Of a stretch of DNA of 64,000 nt, positions 27,417-36,556 are shown one piece after another. The stretch covers positions 1-64,000 of the forward strand of contig CAJUKX010000006.1 in assembly GCA_910586975.1 (NCBI GenBank). Reading direction: 5' to 3'. Each line of letters starts with the position of its first letter. Within the stretch, counting starts at the first letter, position 1. Source of the DNA: an uncultured Muribaculaceae bacterium. Lineage in GTDB: Bacteria; Bacteroidota; Bacteroidia; Bacteroidales; Muribaculaceae. A model generated the notes under the pieces. The model saw nothing but the letters and a program-made list of their open reading frames with translations. It had not been told where the DNA came from and did not search any database. The position numbers were made by a program, and so were the translations under genes.

Positions 27417-28825
27417 CGCAGAAATCCCGTCTGTCGGCCCGCGTGGTCAAGGCGCTTGGCATATTTGGCAGCATCCAGCTCATCACCATGATATGCTCGG
27501 TAGTGCGTACCAAGCTTGTGGCCGTATGGATAGGAACTGCCGGTGTAGGCATAATCTCGCTGTACAACGCCACTCTCGACCTTATCAAATTCCTTGCTTC
27601 GCTCGACATAAACCAATGTGCCGTGCCCGAGATTGCCAAAGCCTCTGCGGCAGAGAAGCCTGCTGCAACGTATCTGGTCAAGCGAGTATCGTTTGTATTT
27701 GGCACCGTGGGGTCTGTAGCCACGTTGATAGCATCGCCTTTTCTGAGCAAACTCACATTTGGCAGCTATGATTATACGTGGGGATTCGCGCTGCTGTCGC
27801 CCACGGTGTTCTGTGCCGTGCTGTCAAACTCGCTCACAGCCATATTGCAGGGGCTCGACCGGTTGAAAGAACTTGCCAAGGCCGGGTTGTATGGCTCACT
27901 ATGCGCCACTGTGGCTGCCATACCCATGTTCTATTTCATGCGCTGTGCTGCTATTGTGCCGGTGCTGATAGCCTACCAGTTGGCTGCCATGATTTTCCTG
28001 CTCGTTCCGCATCTCGAAAAATCGGCAGTAGTGCCCGGTCGTGCAGAGCTGCGACGTGCTCTCGGTTCATATCTAAGGTTGGGAGCGGGGCTTACCTTGG
28101 GTGTGGCAACCGGTATGGCTGCCGACTATCTGCTCAGGGTTTATATCAACTCGTGCGCGTCAATCGAGACCGTTGGTATATTTCAGGCCGGTGCTACCAT
28201 TATAAAGAGTTACGTGGGCATACTGTTCACTGCGATATGTATGGAATACTTTCCGCGGCTTTCGGCCACCATACGCCGCCGACGCATCACCTCGGTGGTG
28301 GTGAGCCATGAGATAGCCATGTCGCTGTGGATTCTGATGCCGGTGGTGGTGATATTCATCGCGGCTGACAGGCTGATTGTAAACCTGTTGTATTCACAAT
28401 CGTTCATGCCCGTTATTCCGCTGATAGGCATAGCAATTGCATCGACATTTTTCCGCGCGGTGTCGTGGTGTCTGTCGCTGGTCATTGTGGCCCGCGGCGA
28501 CTCAGTGCGCTATATACTCACCGAAGCCGTGTCGGGTGCGAGTCTGCTCGTGCTGGGCATAGCCGGATGGCACTTCGGCGGTATGGCCGGCATTGGTGCG
28601 GCAATCGTTGGCCAGTTTGTGGTGCATGCCTTGGTAACATTTTTGGTATGCCGTCGGTGTTATAGCCTTGAATTGTCCAAGTCTCTGCCTGCACTCCTGC
28701 TCATGGCTCTGGCTGTATGGGGCGCCGCAGTAGGGCTGAAGCTGTGGTTGGGATGGTGGGCACCCCTCGTGGCTCTGTTGCCATGGCTCATTCCCATCAC
28801 GGTAAAACGTCTTAAAATCCGGTGA
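27404..28825 (+). CDS. Wzx-like polysaccharide flippase
   Basis: A 473-residue polytopic membrane protein with about 12-14 hydrophobic segments, starting KALGIFGSIQLITMICSVVRTKLVAVWIG. That is the opening of O-antigen translocases of the MATE/MVF-like superfamily. It should flip undecaprenyl-linked glycans across the inner membrane. It is unusual in overlapping the EnvC-like gene by 13 bp rather than sitting in a glycan synthesis locus. The substrate cannot be told. Confidence 0.8.
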   Translation: MGKIAQKSRLSARVVKALGIFGSIQLITMICSVVRTKLVAVWIGTAGVGIISLYNATLDLIKFLASLDINQCAVPEIAKASAAEKPAATYLVKRVSFVFGTVGSVATLIASPFLSKLTFGSYDYTWGFALLSPTVFCAVLSNSLTAILQGLDRLKELAKAGLYGSLCATVAAIPMFYFMRCAAIVPVLIAYQLAAMIFLLVPHLEKSAVVPGRAELRRALGSYLRLGAGLTLGVATGMAADYLLRVYINSCASIETVGIFQAGATIIKSYVGILFTAICMEYFPRLSATIRRRRITSVVVSHEIAMSLWILMPVVVIFIAADRLIVNLLYSQSFMPVIPLIGIAIASTFFRAVSWCLSLVIVARGDSVRYILTEAVSGASLLVLGIAGWHFGGMAGIGAAIVGQFVVHALVTFLVCRRCYSLELSKSLPALLLMALAVWGAAVGLKLWLGWWAPLVALLPWLIPITVKRLKIR

Positions 28826-28864
28826 GGATTACGTAATTTTTAAACGTCTGCCCGCGCAGGGGCA

Positions 28865-28872
28865 TATCTTTG
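28865..28872 (+). promoter_or_regulatory. -7 element of the portal gene
   Basis: TATCTTTG followed by C, 24 bases before the ATG at 28897. It is a host-type element directly serving a phage-like gene. No clear TTG upstream. Confidence 0.5.
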
Positions 28873-28896
28873 CAGTGTTTATTTATAACACTGACT

Positions 28897-30207
28897 ATGA
28901 AACAAGATTATGAAATTCTGCGCGAGGCATACAGCGCATGGCAGGCGGCCGAGAGCCTGAGGGCTCGTCGCAACCGCCAGGTAAGATACACCTTCGGCGA
29001 CCAATGGATAGATGCAATGCCCGATGAGAATGGCCGCTCGGTGCCCGAACGCGAGATAATAATGCGCACGGGCCGCCGTCCGCTCACCAACAACCTGCTG
29101 CGACGAATGGTGAAGACCATAGTGGGAATATATCGTAACCGTGCGTCTGAAAATCAGCTGTACGACAGCACTCCCGGCTCGCTCGATGCCCGCAATTGCC
29201 TTGCCGAACTCGATGCGCGACTGCTCGAAGAATATGTGATATCGGGTTGCGCCATACAGCGTGTGGCCGACGAGAACCGTGGCGGGGCCAATGCCGTGTG
29301 GGTCGACAATGTTAATCCGTCGCGCTTTTTCTGCAATACATTCTCAGACCCGCGTGCCCTCGACATAGAGCTGGTGGGAATGTCGCACGACATGAGCTGG
29401 CCGCAGCTTGTCAACCGCTTTGCCCGCGGCTCGCGCTCCAAGGCAATGGCGCTGAAGAAGATGGTTGACGATGCCGCCGGTGCAGGCTTCTTTACCGACG
29501 AGATTCTCGGGTTCAGCAACGAGAGCACTTGCGATTTCTTCGGTCCTGCAGCACCGGGTCGACTGAGGGTTTTTGAAATATGGCGTCTGAAAGAAAACCC
29601 GGTGACTGTGCGCAACCGGCTGCGCATGGACATGAAGTGGCATTGCTGCTGGATTACCGCCGACGGCACTGTGCTCGACGAGTATAATTCAGACTTCCGC
29701 CACGGCTCGCACCCCTTTGTGGTGAAGTTTTATCCCCTTGTCGACGGTGAGGTACATTCGTTTGTGGAGGATGCCATAGACCAGCAACGCAATGTCAACC
29801 GCCTGCTCGTGCTCACCGATACTATCCTTGCCCATTCGGCCAAGGGCGGACTGATATATCCGCTAAATCAGCTTCCGCGCGGCATGAACCTCTCGGCAGT
29901 GGAATCGTCGTGGGCGTTGCCCGGTGCCGTGATACCCGTGACGGGCAACGGCACACAGCTGCCGCAACAGGTAGACAGCGGAAAATCGGGCGCACCGGCC
30001 TACGAGATGCTCAACCTGCACATGCAGCTGTTTGACAAGACCTCGGGAATCAACGACGCACTGCTCGGCCAGGACATATCGGCCTCGACCGGGGCTGCAC
30101 TATACGAAGCACGGGTGCGCAACTCAACCACCATACTCACCGACCTGCTCGACAGCTTCAGCAGCTTTACCGAGGCCCGCAACCAAAAAGCCCGCAGCAC
30201 CGTGTGA
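28897..30207 (+). CDS. Phage portal protein homologue (P22-type), C-terminally short
   Basis: A 436-residue protein that I recognise as a portal, the dodecameric ring through which phage DNA enters the capsid. It shows QVRYTFGDQW (28-37), RRPLTNNLLRRMVKTIVGIYRNR, VNPSRFFCNTFSDPRALDIELVGM and the late INDALLGQDISASTGAALYEAR. These follow the P22-like portal order. Family members usually run on for some 100-300 residues; here the frame stops soon after the last motif. No other phage gene is adjacent. It has its own host-type promoter and host-like codon use. The start is set by the -7 element; a TTG at 28870 lies inside that element. Confidence 0.75.
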   Translation: MKQDYEILREAYSAWQAAESLRARRNRQVRYTFGDQWIDAMPDENGRSVPEREIIMRTGRRPLTNNLLRRMVKTIVGIYRNRASENQLYDSTPGSLDARNCLAELDARLLEEYVISGCAIQRVADENRGGANAVWVDNVNPSRFFCNTFSDPRALDIELVGMSHDMSWPQLVNRFARGSRSKAMALKKMVDDAAGAGFFTDEILGFSNESTCDFFGPAAPGRLRVFEIWRLKENPVTVRNRLRMDMKWHCCWITADGTVLDEYNSDFRHGSHPFVVKFYPLVDGEVHSFVEDAIDQQRNVNRLLVLTDTILAHSAKGGLIYPLNQLPRGMNLSAVESSWALPGAVIPVTGNGTQLPQQVDSGKSGAPAYEMLNLHMQLFDKTSGINDALLGQDISASTGAALYEARVRNSTTILTDLLDSFSSFTEARNQKARSTV

Positions 30208-30210
30208 GTA

Positions 30211-30243
30211 AGTGGAGAGTGGAGAGAGGAGAGAGTGGAGGAG
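30211..30243 (+). repeat. Purine-rich repeat after the portal gene
   Basis: AGTGGAGAGTGGAG (30211-30224) begins three bases after the portal stop and is followed by more GA-rich sequence. The same 14 bases occur on the minus strand at 54661-54674, just after the terminase stop. Such low-complexity strings are common in Bacteroidota spacers. Confidence 0.5.
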
Positions 30244-30311
30244 GTGGTGTTGTTTTTTCTTAATTTTATTTAATCAAACTGACAAAACAGGGGGCTGTGG
30301 TGTTTTTTTTG

Positions 30312-30319
30312 TAACTTTG
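30312..30319 (+). promoter_or_regulatory. -7 element of the small membrane protein gene
   Basis: TAACTTTG, 54 bases before the ATG at 30374. Confidence 0.5.
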
Positions 30320-30373
30320 TAGTGTATGCGGCTGTCGGATTTACCGGCAGTTGCATATCAAAACGTTTCAAAT

Positions 30374-30859
30374 ATGGAAAATTTCACTTACATATTGCCG
30401 GTGGTGATTGTATTGTCGGCCATGGTGCTGGCGTTCATCAACAGGCTCCCGTCATCGGCCGTAGCCTTCGTGGGGATGATTCTTTCGTGGGCCTTTGGGT
30501 GGGGATTGTTCACCTCGGGCACACTGTGGTTCTGGGGCGTGGCCATGCTGATAGCCACGGGTATCAACTATTTGGCATATCTGCCGCCACTGCCTTCGTT
30601 GCGCCGTTACATCGTGGGAGGTACCCTTACAGGCAGTGTGCTCGGTGTGCTTGCAGGCTCCATGGCGTCGCTTATCATAGGCGCGGCTATAGGTGCCGTT
30701 CTCGGTTTCATAGCCTTCCGCCGCACTCCTACAGGGCGCATAAATGCACCCGCGTCGGTGACACTTTCCATTTTTGCCGACATCGCTCTGCCGGCTGCCG
30801 TTACGTTCTGTATCTCCATAATCACATTAGCTCAATTACCTCTCTTCAATAGCTTATGA
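30374..30859 (+). CDS. DUF456-like small membrane protein
   Basis: A 161-residue integral membrane protein with about five hydrophobic segments. A Gly-rich pair, GGTLTGSVLGVLAG and IIGAAIGAVLGFIAF, is typical of glycine-zipper DUF456 proteins. Function unknown. I start at MENFTYILPVV, after the -7 element. It overlaps the next gene by four bases (ATGA) and begins a three-gene run of envelope proteins. Confidence 0.65.
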   Translation: MENFTYILPVVIVLSAMVLAFINRLPSSAVAFVGMILSWAFGWGLFTSGTLWFWGVAMLIATGINYLAYLPPLPSLRRYIVGGTLTGSVLGVLAGSMASLIIGAAIGAVLGFIAFRRTPTGRINAPASVTLSIFADIALPAAVTFCISIITLAQLPLFNSL

Positions 30860-31572
30860 AAAAGATTGCACTGATTTTCACACTGATACTGATGGTATGC
30901 ACGAGTGCCGCCGCACGCCGTGCCGTAAAGACAACACTCGATAAGCCCGATCTGGCTGCCATTCAGGCTGCCTCGACCGATGAGAATTCAAAGTTCTACT
31001 ATCCGACTCTGCTCAAGAAGTTCATGGCCAACGATACGGTGATGAACGACGAGGATTTCCAGTATTTCTATTACGGAACACTTTTTCAGGAAGACTACGA
31101 CCCGTATCGTCAGCAGGGCAATCCCGAAACCATGGCCACTCTGGCACCTCTGTTCAACAAGAAGCAGTGGTCGAGGGCCGAGCGCAAGCAGATTCTCGAC
31201 TTTGCCATGGAGACCCTTGCCGATAATCCCGTGAATCTGCGTCAGCTCACAAACCGCATATTCGTGTACGAGCAAAACGGCAAGTATGATCTTGCCAAGA
31301 TATGGCAGAACAAGCTCAATCATCTGCTGCTGGTAATAGCATCGTCGGGCACAGGCGCCGACCCCGAGAATGCCTGGATAGTGGTGTATCCGCAGGATGA
31401 GTACGATTTTCTCAACCTCTCGGGTATCACCGTAAAGGAAGCCAAGTTTCAGGAGCCGTATTATGATTACATACTTGTGAACCCCAAGACGGCAAACTCG
31501 CCCACCGGATATTACTTCAATATCCGTGAGATTCTGAATCAGTACTATATCAAACATCCTTCAGAAAGATAA
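30856..31572 (+). CDS. DUF4919 exported protein
   Basis: A 238-residue exported protein with signal peptide LIFTLILMVCTSAAA. The soluble part has YYPTLLKKFMANDTVMNDEDFQYFYYGTLFQEDYDPY, which I associate with DUF4919. Function is unknown. It is coupled to the membrane protein upstream (4-bp overlap) and to the TPM-domain gene 6 bp downstream, suggesting a common envelope role. Confidence 0.7.
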   Translation: MKKIALIFTLILMVCTSAAARRAVKTTLDKPDLAAIQAASTDENSKFYYPTLLKKFMANDTVMNDEDFQYFYYGTLFQEDYDPYRQQGNPETMATLAPLFNKKQWSRAERKQILDFAMETLADNPVNLRQLTNRIFVYEQNGKYDLAKIWQNKLNHLLLVIASSGTGADPENAWIVVYPQDEYDFLNLSGITVKEAKFQEPYYDYILVNPKTANSPTGYYFNIREILNQYYIKHPSER

Positions 31573-31578
31573 CTGCTT

Positions 31579-32862
31579 ATGCGCAAGATTTTCCTTGTAT
31601 TGCTGCTGATAGCCGGCATATTTGCCTGCGGAGCCGCCACCTATACACCCTCAGAGGTGCCGGATGTACACCGGGCCGACCGCCGCGACTTCGTGGCCAA
31701 CCCCGATGGCATACTGTCGCCGGCGGCTGTGTCGCAGCTTAACTCGGAGCTTGCGCGCATGCGCTCACAGCTCACCGTGGAGCCTATGATTGTGGCCGTG
31801 GACAATATAGACGATCCCTCAGACGCCTCGCAGTTTGCCACCGAACTGTTCACCCTGTGGGGCATGGGTAAGGACGACAAGGACAACGGTCTGCTGATAC
31901 TCATTGTAAAGGATACGCGCCGCATAACCATACGCACAGGTTATGGCCTTGAAGGTGCGCTGCCCGATATAACCTGCGGGCGCATAATCCGCGAGATTAT
32001 GGCTCCGGAGTTTTCTCAAGGCAACTATGATGCCGGTGTATTGGCCGCCGTATCTGCAATAGGCAGCATAATATCAGACCCCGATGTAGCGGAGGAATTC
32101 CGCTCGGGGGAGAGAGATACCGACAATGCCGCCAATGGCGAGGATGTAGATTTCTTTCCAATATATCTGTCGGTATCGGCTATAGGAAGCTTATTGATTC
32201 TTCTGGTGTTTGCCGTAAGTCTGTATGAATGTCGCAATAAGAGCGATTTCGACAAGTATCGCCGTTTTATCAACTGGAAGCCGGTGATGCTGATTCTCAC
32301 ATTTGCCGGTCTCGGCATACCGCTGATAGTGACTATACCTCTGCTGCTGTGCCTTAACCGATGGCGCAATCACCGGCGCAAATGCCCCAACTGCGGCACG
32401 GTGATGAATAAGGTTGACGAGGTGCACGATAATGATTACCTGACCCCGGCGCAGGATTTGGAAGAACGTATCAACTCGGTGGACTACGATGTATGGCTGT
32501 GCCCGTCGTGCGGCGAAACCGATATAATACCATACGTGGTTTCGGCGACTCCGTTTGTGGAGTGCGACAAGTGTCATGCGCGTACGGCTCGTCTGGTGCG
32601 CGACCGCATTATTACCCAGCCCATAGGAAACCGTCCGGGCAAGGGCGTAAAGGAATACGAATGTCTAAATTGCCATAACCGCCAGGGTCGTTTTTACGAC
32701 ATACCGGCATCATCGGCAGCCAATGCACTGGCCACAGCGGCCATCCTGGGCAGCATGGCCGGCTCGGGACGCGGAGGTTCGGGCTTTGGCGGTGGCGGAT
32801 TCTCGGGAGGAGGATTCGGCGGCGGTTCTACCGGCGGCGGTGGTGCCACCGGCGGCTGGTAA
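31579..32862 (+). CDS. TPM-domain membrane protein with zinc ribbons
   Basis: A 427-residue protein. It has a signal peptide (FLVLLLIAGIFACGA) and a TPM domain at about 30-185 (VANPDGILSPAAVSQLNSEL..., RRITIRTGYGLEGALPD). Two membrane segments lie near 195-260. A run of CxxC pairs follows (CPNC, CPSC, CDKC, CLNC). The C-terminus is very Gly-rich (GFGGGGFSGGGFGGG). TPM domains bind acidic phospholipids or have phosphatase activity in plants and are linked to photosystem repair there. The bacterial role is unclear. It is convergent with murI, 8 bp between stops. Confidence 0.82.
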   Translation: MRKIFLVLLLIAGIFACGAATYTPSEVPDVHRADRRDFVANPDGILSPAAVSQLNSELARMRSQLTVEPMIVAVDNIDDPSDASQFATELFTLWGMGKDDKDNGLLILIVKDTRRITIRTGYGLEGALPDITCGRIIREIMAPEFSQGNYDAGVLAAVSAIGSIISDPDVAEEFRSGERDTDNAANGEDVDFFPIYLSVSAIGSLLILLVFAVSLYECRNKSDFDKYRRFINWKPVMLILTFAGLGIPLIVTIPLLLCLNRWRNHRRKCPNCGTVMNKVDEVHDNDYLTPAQDLEERINSVDYDVWLCPSCGETDIIPYVVSATPFVECDKCHARTARLVRDRIITQPIGNRPGKGVKEYECLNCHNRQGRFYDIPASSAANALATAAILGSMAGSGRGGSGFGGGGFSGGGFGGGSTGGGGATGGW

Positions 32863-32870
32863 CAGCTGTA

Positions 32871-33719
32871 TCAAGCCAATACAATCTGACTTGCCTCTAT
32901 ATCATCGCCAAGAAATAGGTTGGCAAGCGAGGCAAAACGGTCAGCGCGTTCGGTGGTTAGAAACCGTGTGGATGCGCCGCGGGTTATTTTCTTGTCCATC
33001 TCGGGATGCCTGTGCAGATAATCGGCCAGCGAATCGGCCACAATCTTGCCCTGGCTGAGCACATTGATTCCGGCCGGCACATATTTGCTGATCTTGTCGA
33101 GCAGCATGGGATAGTGTGTGCAGCCCAGTATCATGGTGTCGATGTCGGCGGACTGTGCCAGCAGTTGCTCAACATCTTTTTTTACAAAGTAGTCGGCACC
33201 GGGGCTATTGGCCTCGCGGTACTCCACCAGTGGCACCCACATGGGGCATGCGTGGGTAAAGGTCTTGAATTCGGGATACAGCTTTTCGATCTCCATGTTG
33301 TAAGATTGCGAGGCCACCGTGCCGGGTGTACCTACTATGCCTATATGGCCGCTGTGTGATACCTTGCCGAGTATTTCTACCGTGGGGCGGATAACTCCGA
33401 GTACCCTGCGGTCGGGGTCCAGGCCGGGAAGGTCGCGCTGCTGTATGGAGCGCAGGGCCTTGGCCGATGCTGTGTTGCAGGCAAGGATTACCAGATGGCA
33501 TCCCTCGGCAAACAGGCGTTTTACGGCCTGTAAAGTGAATTGATACACGAGGTCGAAAGAACGTGTGCCGTATGGCGCACGGGCGTTGTCGCCCAGATAT
33601 ATGAAGTCGGCATCGGGCAGAGCATGCCTTATCTCGCGGAGAACTGTTAGCCCTCCGTAGCCCGAATCAAATACTCCTATAGGCCCCGGAGATGTGGGCA
33701 GAGTGGTGATTGAACTCAT
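32871..33719 (-). CDS. murI: Glutamate racemase
   Basis: A 282-residue enzyme making D-glutamate for peptidoglycan. Both catalytic Cys are present: ACNTASAKALR (near 81-91) and GCTHYPML (near 199-206). The N-terminal VFDSGYGGLTVLREI with its Asp-Ser is also seen. Slightly longer than the usual 265 residues. It is separated from pgi upstream by a terminator and a repeat element. Confidence 0.95.
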   Translation of the reverse strand: MSSITTLPTSPGPIGVFDSGYGGLTVLREIRHALPDADFIYLGDNARAPYGTRSFDLVYQFTLQAVKRLFAEGCHLVILACNTASAKALRSIQQRDLPGLDPDRRVLGVIRPTVEILGKVSHSGHIGIVGTPGTVASQSYNMEIEKLYPEFKTFTHACPMWVPLVEYREANSPGADYFVKKDVEQLLAQSADIDTMILGCTHYPMLLDKISKYVPAGINVLSQGKIVADSLADYLHRHPEMDKKITRGASTRFLTTERADRFASLANLFLGDDIEASQIVLA

Positions 33720-33747
33720 TACCTAAATCAGTGAAATACAATCAGAT

Positions 33748-33791
33748 AAAAAGCGCGGTGAAGAGCGTATGGTACATCTCTATCACCGCGC
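33748..33791 (-). terminator. Terminator between pgi and murI
   Basis: Stem GCGCGGTGA (33753-33761) with TCACCGCGC (33783-33791). On the minus strand the stem is followed by TTTTTAT. It ends transcription coming from pgi before murI. Confidence 0.7.
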
Positions 33792-33808
33792 CTATAGTGT
33801 CAGAGTTG

Positions 33809-33886
33809 AGAAACTGTTTAAATTATTTGTCGCAGGATTTGAGAAGACTCTCAAACACAAGATAAAATAAATTTAAAACAGTTTCT
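33809..33886 (-). repeat. Dispersed intergenic repeat, copy B (complete fold-back form)
   Basis: Nearly complementary ends, GAGAAACTGTTTAAATTATTT at the left and AAATAAATTTAAAACAGTTTCT at the right, surround an inner TTTGAGA/TCTCAAA stem. Read on the minus strand, the right part matches copy A after hipA (13937). The whole element folds as one hairpin just beyond the pgi stop. Confidence 0.65.
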
Positions 33887-33891
33887 AAAAA

Positions 33892-35214
33892 TCAGAGACG
33901 ATTCTTTATAGCGGCAGTTTCGGTTTCGTAGCCGGGCTTTTCGAGCAGAGCAAACATATTGCGCTTGTAGTCTTCAACGCCGGGCTGGTTGAAGGGATTC
34001 ACACCGAGGATGTAGCCGCTGATGCCGCATGCTGCTTCAAAGAAGTAGATGAGCTGGCCCAGGTACTGTTCTTCGAGAGCGGGCAGGGTGATGTGCAGGT
34101 TGGGAACTCCGCCGTCTACGTGAGCCAGACGGGTTCCGAGTTCGGCCATCTTGTTCACTTCATCCACGCGCTTGCCTGCGAGGTAGTTAAGGCCGTCGAG
34201 GTTTGCATCATCCTTGGGGATGAGAACCTGATGCTGCTGACGGGCAACGGAAATTACGGTTTCGAAGATGGTGCGTTCGCCGTCCTGAATCCACTGACCC
34301 ATTGAGTGGAGGTCGGTTGAATTGTCAACGGCAGCGGGGAAGATACCCTTGTGGTCCTTGCCTTCGCTCTCGCCGTAGAGCTGTTTCCACCATTCGCCAA
34401 AGAAGTGGAGTTTGGGGTTGTAGTTAACGAGAATTTCGATTTTCTTGCCGCTGCGGTAGAGGGCATTGCGGGTCATGGCGTAGAGCAGGGCCGAATTGTC
34501 CTTGCCCGAGAGAGTGTCGTCTTCCATAGCGCAGGCACCCTTGATGAGAGCCTTGATGTCGTAGCCGGCTACGGCGATGGGCAGCAGGCCTACGGGAGTA
34601 AGTACCGAGAAGCGTCCGCCCACGTTGTCTTCGATAACGTAGGTCTTGTAGCCTTCGGTGGTTGAGAGTGTGCGCAGAGCGCCCTTGCGAGCGTCGGTGA
34701 TGGCAACGATGAGCTTGCCGGCTTCGTCGCGTCCTACCTGCTTTTCGAGCTGTTCTTTGAGCAGACGGAAGGCGATGGCGGGCTCGGTGGTGGTACCGCT
34801 CTTTGAAATCACGATGATACCGAAGCGCTTGCCTTTGAGGTATTCCTGAAGTTCATAGAGATAGTCTTCGCCGATGTTCTGACCGGCAAAGAGGATGCGG
34901 GGACCCTTGGTCTCGCCCATTGCGTTGCCCAGAGCTTCAACCACAGCCTTGGCGCCGAGGTAGCTGCCGCCGATGCCTATGCACACCACTGCGTCGCAGT
35001 TGTCGCGCAGATGCTTGGCTGTGTTGTTGATGTCGTCGAGCAGAATTTCGGGAGTTGAAGTGGGAAGTTTTACCCATCCGAGGAAATCTGAACCAAGGCC
35101 TGTGCCGTCAACCAGTTTGGCGAGACCGTTATCGGCTTCGCTCTTGAGCGCCTCTATATCAGTCATGCTTACTGTGTTGAGGACGTCTTTGATATTAATC
35201 TGAATTTTGTCCAT
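33892..35214 (-). CDS. pgi: Glucose-6-phosphate isomerase
   Basis: A 440-residue glycolytic enzyme converting glucose-6-phosphate and fructose-6-phosphate. The SIS-fold motif [12 protein letters not shown], the sugar-phosphate site [19 protein letters not shown] and the C-terminal [15 protein letters not shown] are all present. The length fits the short bacterial form of about 445 residues rather than the 549-residue E. coli type. TAGC-rich codon use is host-like. A TATCTTTG element (minus strand, 35240-35247) precedes it. Confidence 0.95.
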   Translation of the reverse strand: MDKIQINIKDVLNTVSMTDIEALKSEADNGLAKLVDGTGLGSDFLGWVKLPTSTPEILLDDINNTAKHLRDNCDAVVCIGIGGSYLGAKAVVEALGNAMGETKGPRILFAGQNIGEDYLYELQEYLKGKRFGIIVISKSGTTTEPAIAFRLLKEQLEKQVGRDEAGKLIVAITDARKGALRTLSTTEGYKTYVIEDNVGGRFSVLTPVGLLPIAVAGYDIKALIKGACAMEDDTLSGKDNSALLYAMTRNALYRSGKKIEILVNYNPKLHFFGEWWKQLYGESEGKDHKGIFPAAVDNSTDLHSMGQWIQDGERTIFETVISVARQQHQVLIPKDDANLDGLNYLAGKRVDEVNKMAELGTRLAHVDGGVPNLHITLPALEEQYLGQLIYFFEAACGISGYILGVNPFNQPGVEDYKRNMFALLEKPGYETETAAIKNRL

Positions 35215-35239
35215 TATGAATTATGTTAATATGTTGTTG

Positions 35240-35247
35240 CAAAGATA
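35240..35247 (-). promoter_or_regulatory. -7 element of pgi
   Basis: TATCTTTG on the minus strand, 25 bases before the pgi start, in the short gap after the SUI1 gene. Confidence 0.5.
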
Positions 35248-35257
35248 ATAAAATTAT

Positions 35258-35593
35258 TCAATTTTTCACAGCTTTATAGCCGAGGTCGGTAAGGGCCTTA
35301 AGAACATCGTCTACACGGTCGCCCTGAATGAGTATCTCGCCGCCGCGTGCCGAGCCGCCGGTGCCGAGCCGCCGCTTGAGCTTGGCGGCCAGTTGCTCCA
35401 CCTCCTCGTCGGCTATGGTGAAACCGCTGATTATGGTAGCAGTTTTGCCCTTGCGGCCCTTGCGGTCGAGGATCACGTGCAGGCGGTCGTTGCAGGGCTT
35501 TGCAGCAGTTTCATCAGTCGGGGTGCTTTCATCAGCGGGGGTGTAGTCGTCGGGCAGCAGACCTGCCAATGCGTCTTTCCAGTCCATATTCAT
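35258..35593 (-). CDS. SUI1/eIF1-like translation factor (YciH type)
   Basis: A 111-residue protein. The SUI1 domain fills the C-terminal two thirds, with RKGRKGKTATIISGF, KRRLGTGGSARGGEILIQGD and a final VLKALTDLGYKAVK. Bacterial YciH proteins resemble eIF1 and can act in initiation fidelity. The N-terminal 35 residues are acidic and look disordered. It overlaps the upstream lipoprotein gene by 4 bp. Confidence 0.88.
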   Translation of the reverse strand: MNMDWKDALAGLLPDDYTPADESTPTDETAAKPCNDRLHVILDRKGRKGKTATIISGFTIADEEVEQLAAKLKRRLGTGGSARGGEILIQGDRVDDVLKALTDLGYKAVKN

Positions 35594-36039
35594 TGAATTG
35601 TGTCGCTTTCCACTACCAGTGAGTCGCGGGGTATTGAAAGATATGTAGATACGCTGTTGATCACGTCAAGGCGCGAGGCCTGTTCGCGAGGCAGCGAGCG
35701 TATGAAGCGGTCAACCGAGTCGGCGTCGATTTCCTGGGCACGTGTAAGGCATCGTGCAGCCAGGGCATCGCCTATGTAGGCTACGTGTTCTTTACTGCTG
35801 CCGTCAACCGAGTCGAGCCGCAAGCACAGAAGAGCCAGACGGCACAGCGAACCCACGCTCAGCTCGTTGAACTGCGCAGAGTCGTTCATCAGGCTGTCGA
35901 CCGAGGTGCGGGCGCGGTTGTAGCGTCCTTCGTCGAAGTAGGTGCAAGCCTTGTCGATGGTCTCGCCCGACGAACCCGATGATGTGCAGCCGTATGCGGC
36001 CACTGCCATCAATGCTATGAAAATTAAAATCTTGTGCAT
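35590..36039 (-). CDS. Small lipoprotein of unknown function
   Basis: A 149-residue predicted lipoprotein: hydrophobic ILIFIALMAVAAYGC with lipidated Cys18, then a Ser/Gly linker. The helical body (DKACTYFDEGRYNRARTSVDSL) has TPR-like spacing. No family recognised. It sits 6 bp downstream of ribH and overlaps the SUI1 gene by 4 bp, so it belongs to the ribH operon. Confidence 0.65.
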   Translation of the reverse strand: MHKILIFIALMAVAAYGCTSSGSSGETIDKACTYFDEGRYNRARTSVDSLMNDSAQFNELSVGSLCRLALLCLRLDSVDGSSKEHVAYIGDALAARCLTRAQEIDADSVDRFIRSLPREQASRLDVINSVSTYLSIPRDSLVVESDTIQ

Positions 36040-36045
36040 TATTTA

Positions 36046-36537
36046 TTAAATATCATTGATCAAGCTTTTGAACTGATGCATCTTCAGGGCGGCCTCGGCG
36101 GCTTCTTCGCCTTTGTGGCCGTGGATTCCACCGATGCGGTCAATTGCCTGTTGTTCGTTGTCGACTGTGAGGACTCCGAATATCACGGGGATGTCGCACT
36201 CGGCGTTAAGATGTGTGATACCTTGGGTTACCGATTGGCATACGTAGTCGAAGTGGGGAGTGCCGCCGCGTATGACGCAGCCGAATACTATCACCACATC
36301 GAAAGCATCGGTCTCTATGGCAGCCGAAGCACCGTAGGTAAGCTCAACGGCTCCGGGTACACGGAATATATCTATCATATCGCCGCTTACGCCGTGTTTT
36401 TCCAGGGTTCTTACACAGCCCTCGGTGAGAGCGTCGGTTATATGGCTGTTCCATTCCGCCGAAATTATAGCCACGCGGATATCGCCGTCGATATCGGCGT
36501 TGAACGGGTTTGGCAGATTATGAATGTTTGATGACAT
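36046..36537 (-). CDS. ribH: 6,7-dimethyl-8-ribityllumazine synthase
   Basis: A 163-residue riboflavin pathway enzyme that forms 60-mers or pentamers and condenses the pyrimidine and butanone phosphate substrates. Visible signatures are AIISAEWNSHI, RVPGAVELTYGA, FGCVIRGGTPHFDYVC with the catalytic His, and GVLTVDNEQQA. It is 19 bp downstream of the DUF4369 protein gene. Confidence 0.95.
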   Translation of the reverse strand: MSSNIHNLPNPFNADIDGDIRVAIISAEWNSHITDALTEGCVRTLEKHGVSGDMIDIFRVPGAVELTYGASAAIETDAFDVVIVFGCVIRGGTPHFDYVCQSVTQGITHLNAECDIPVIFGVLTVDNEQQAIDRIGGIHGHKGEEAAEAALKMHQFKSLINDI

Positions 36538-36556
36538 AGCAATTATTTTTATACAT

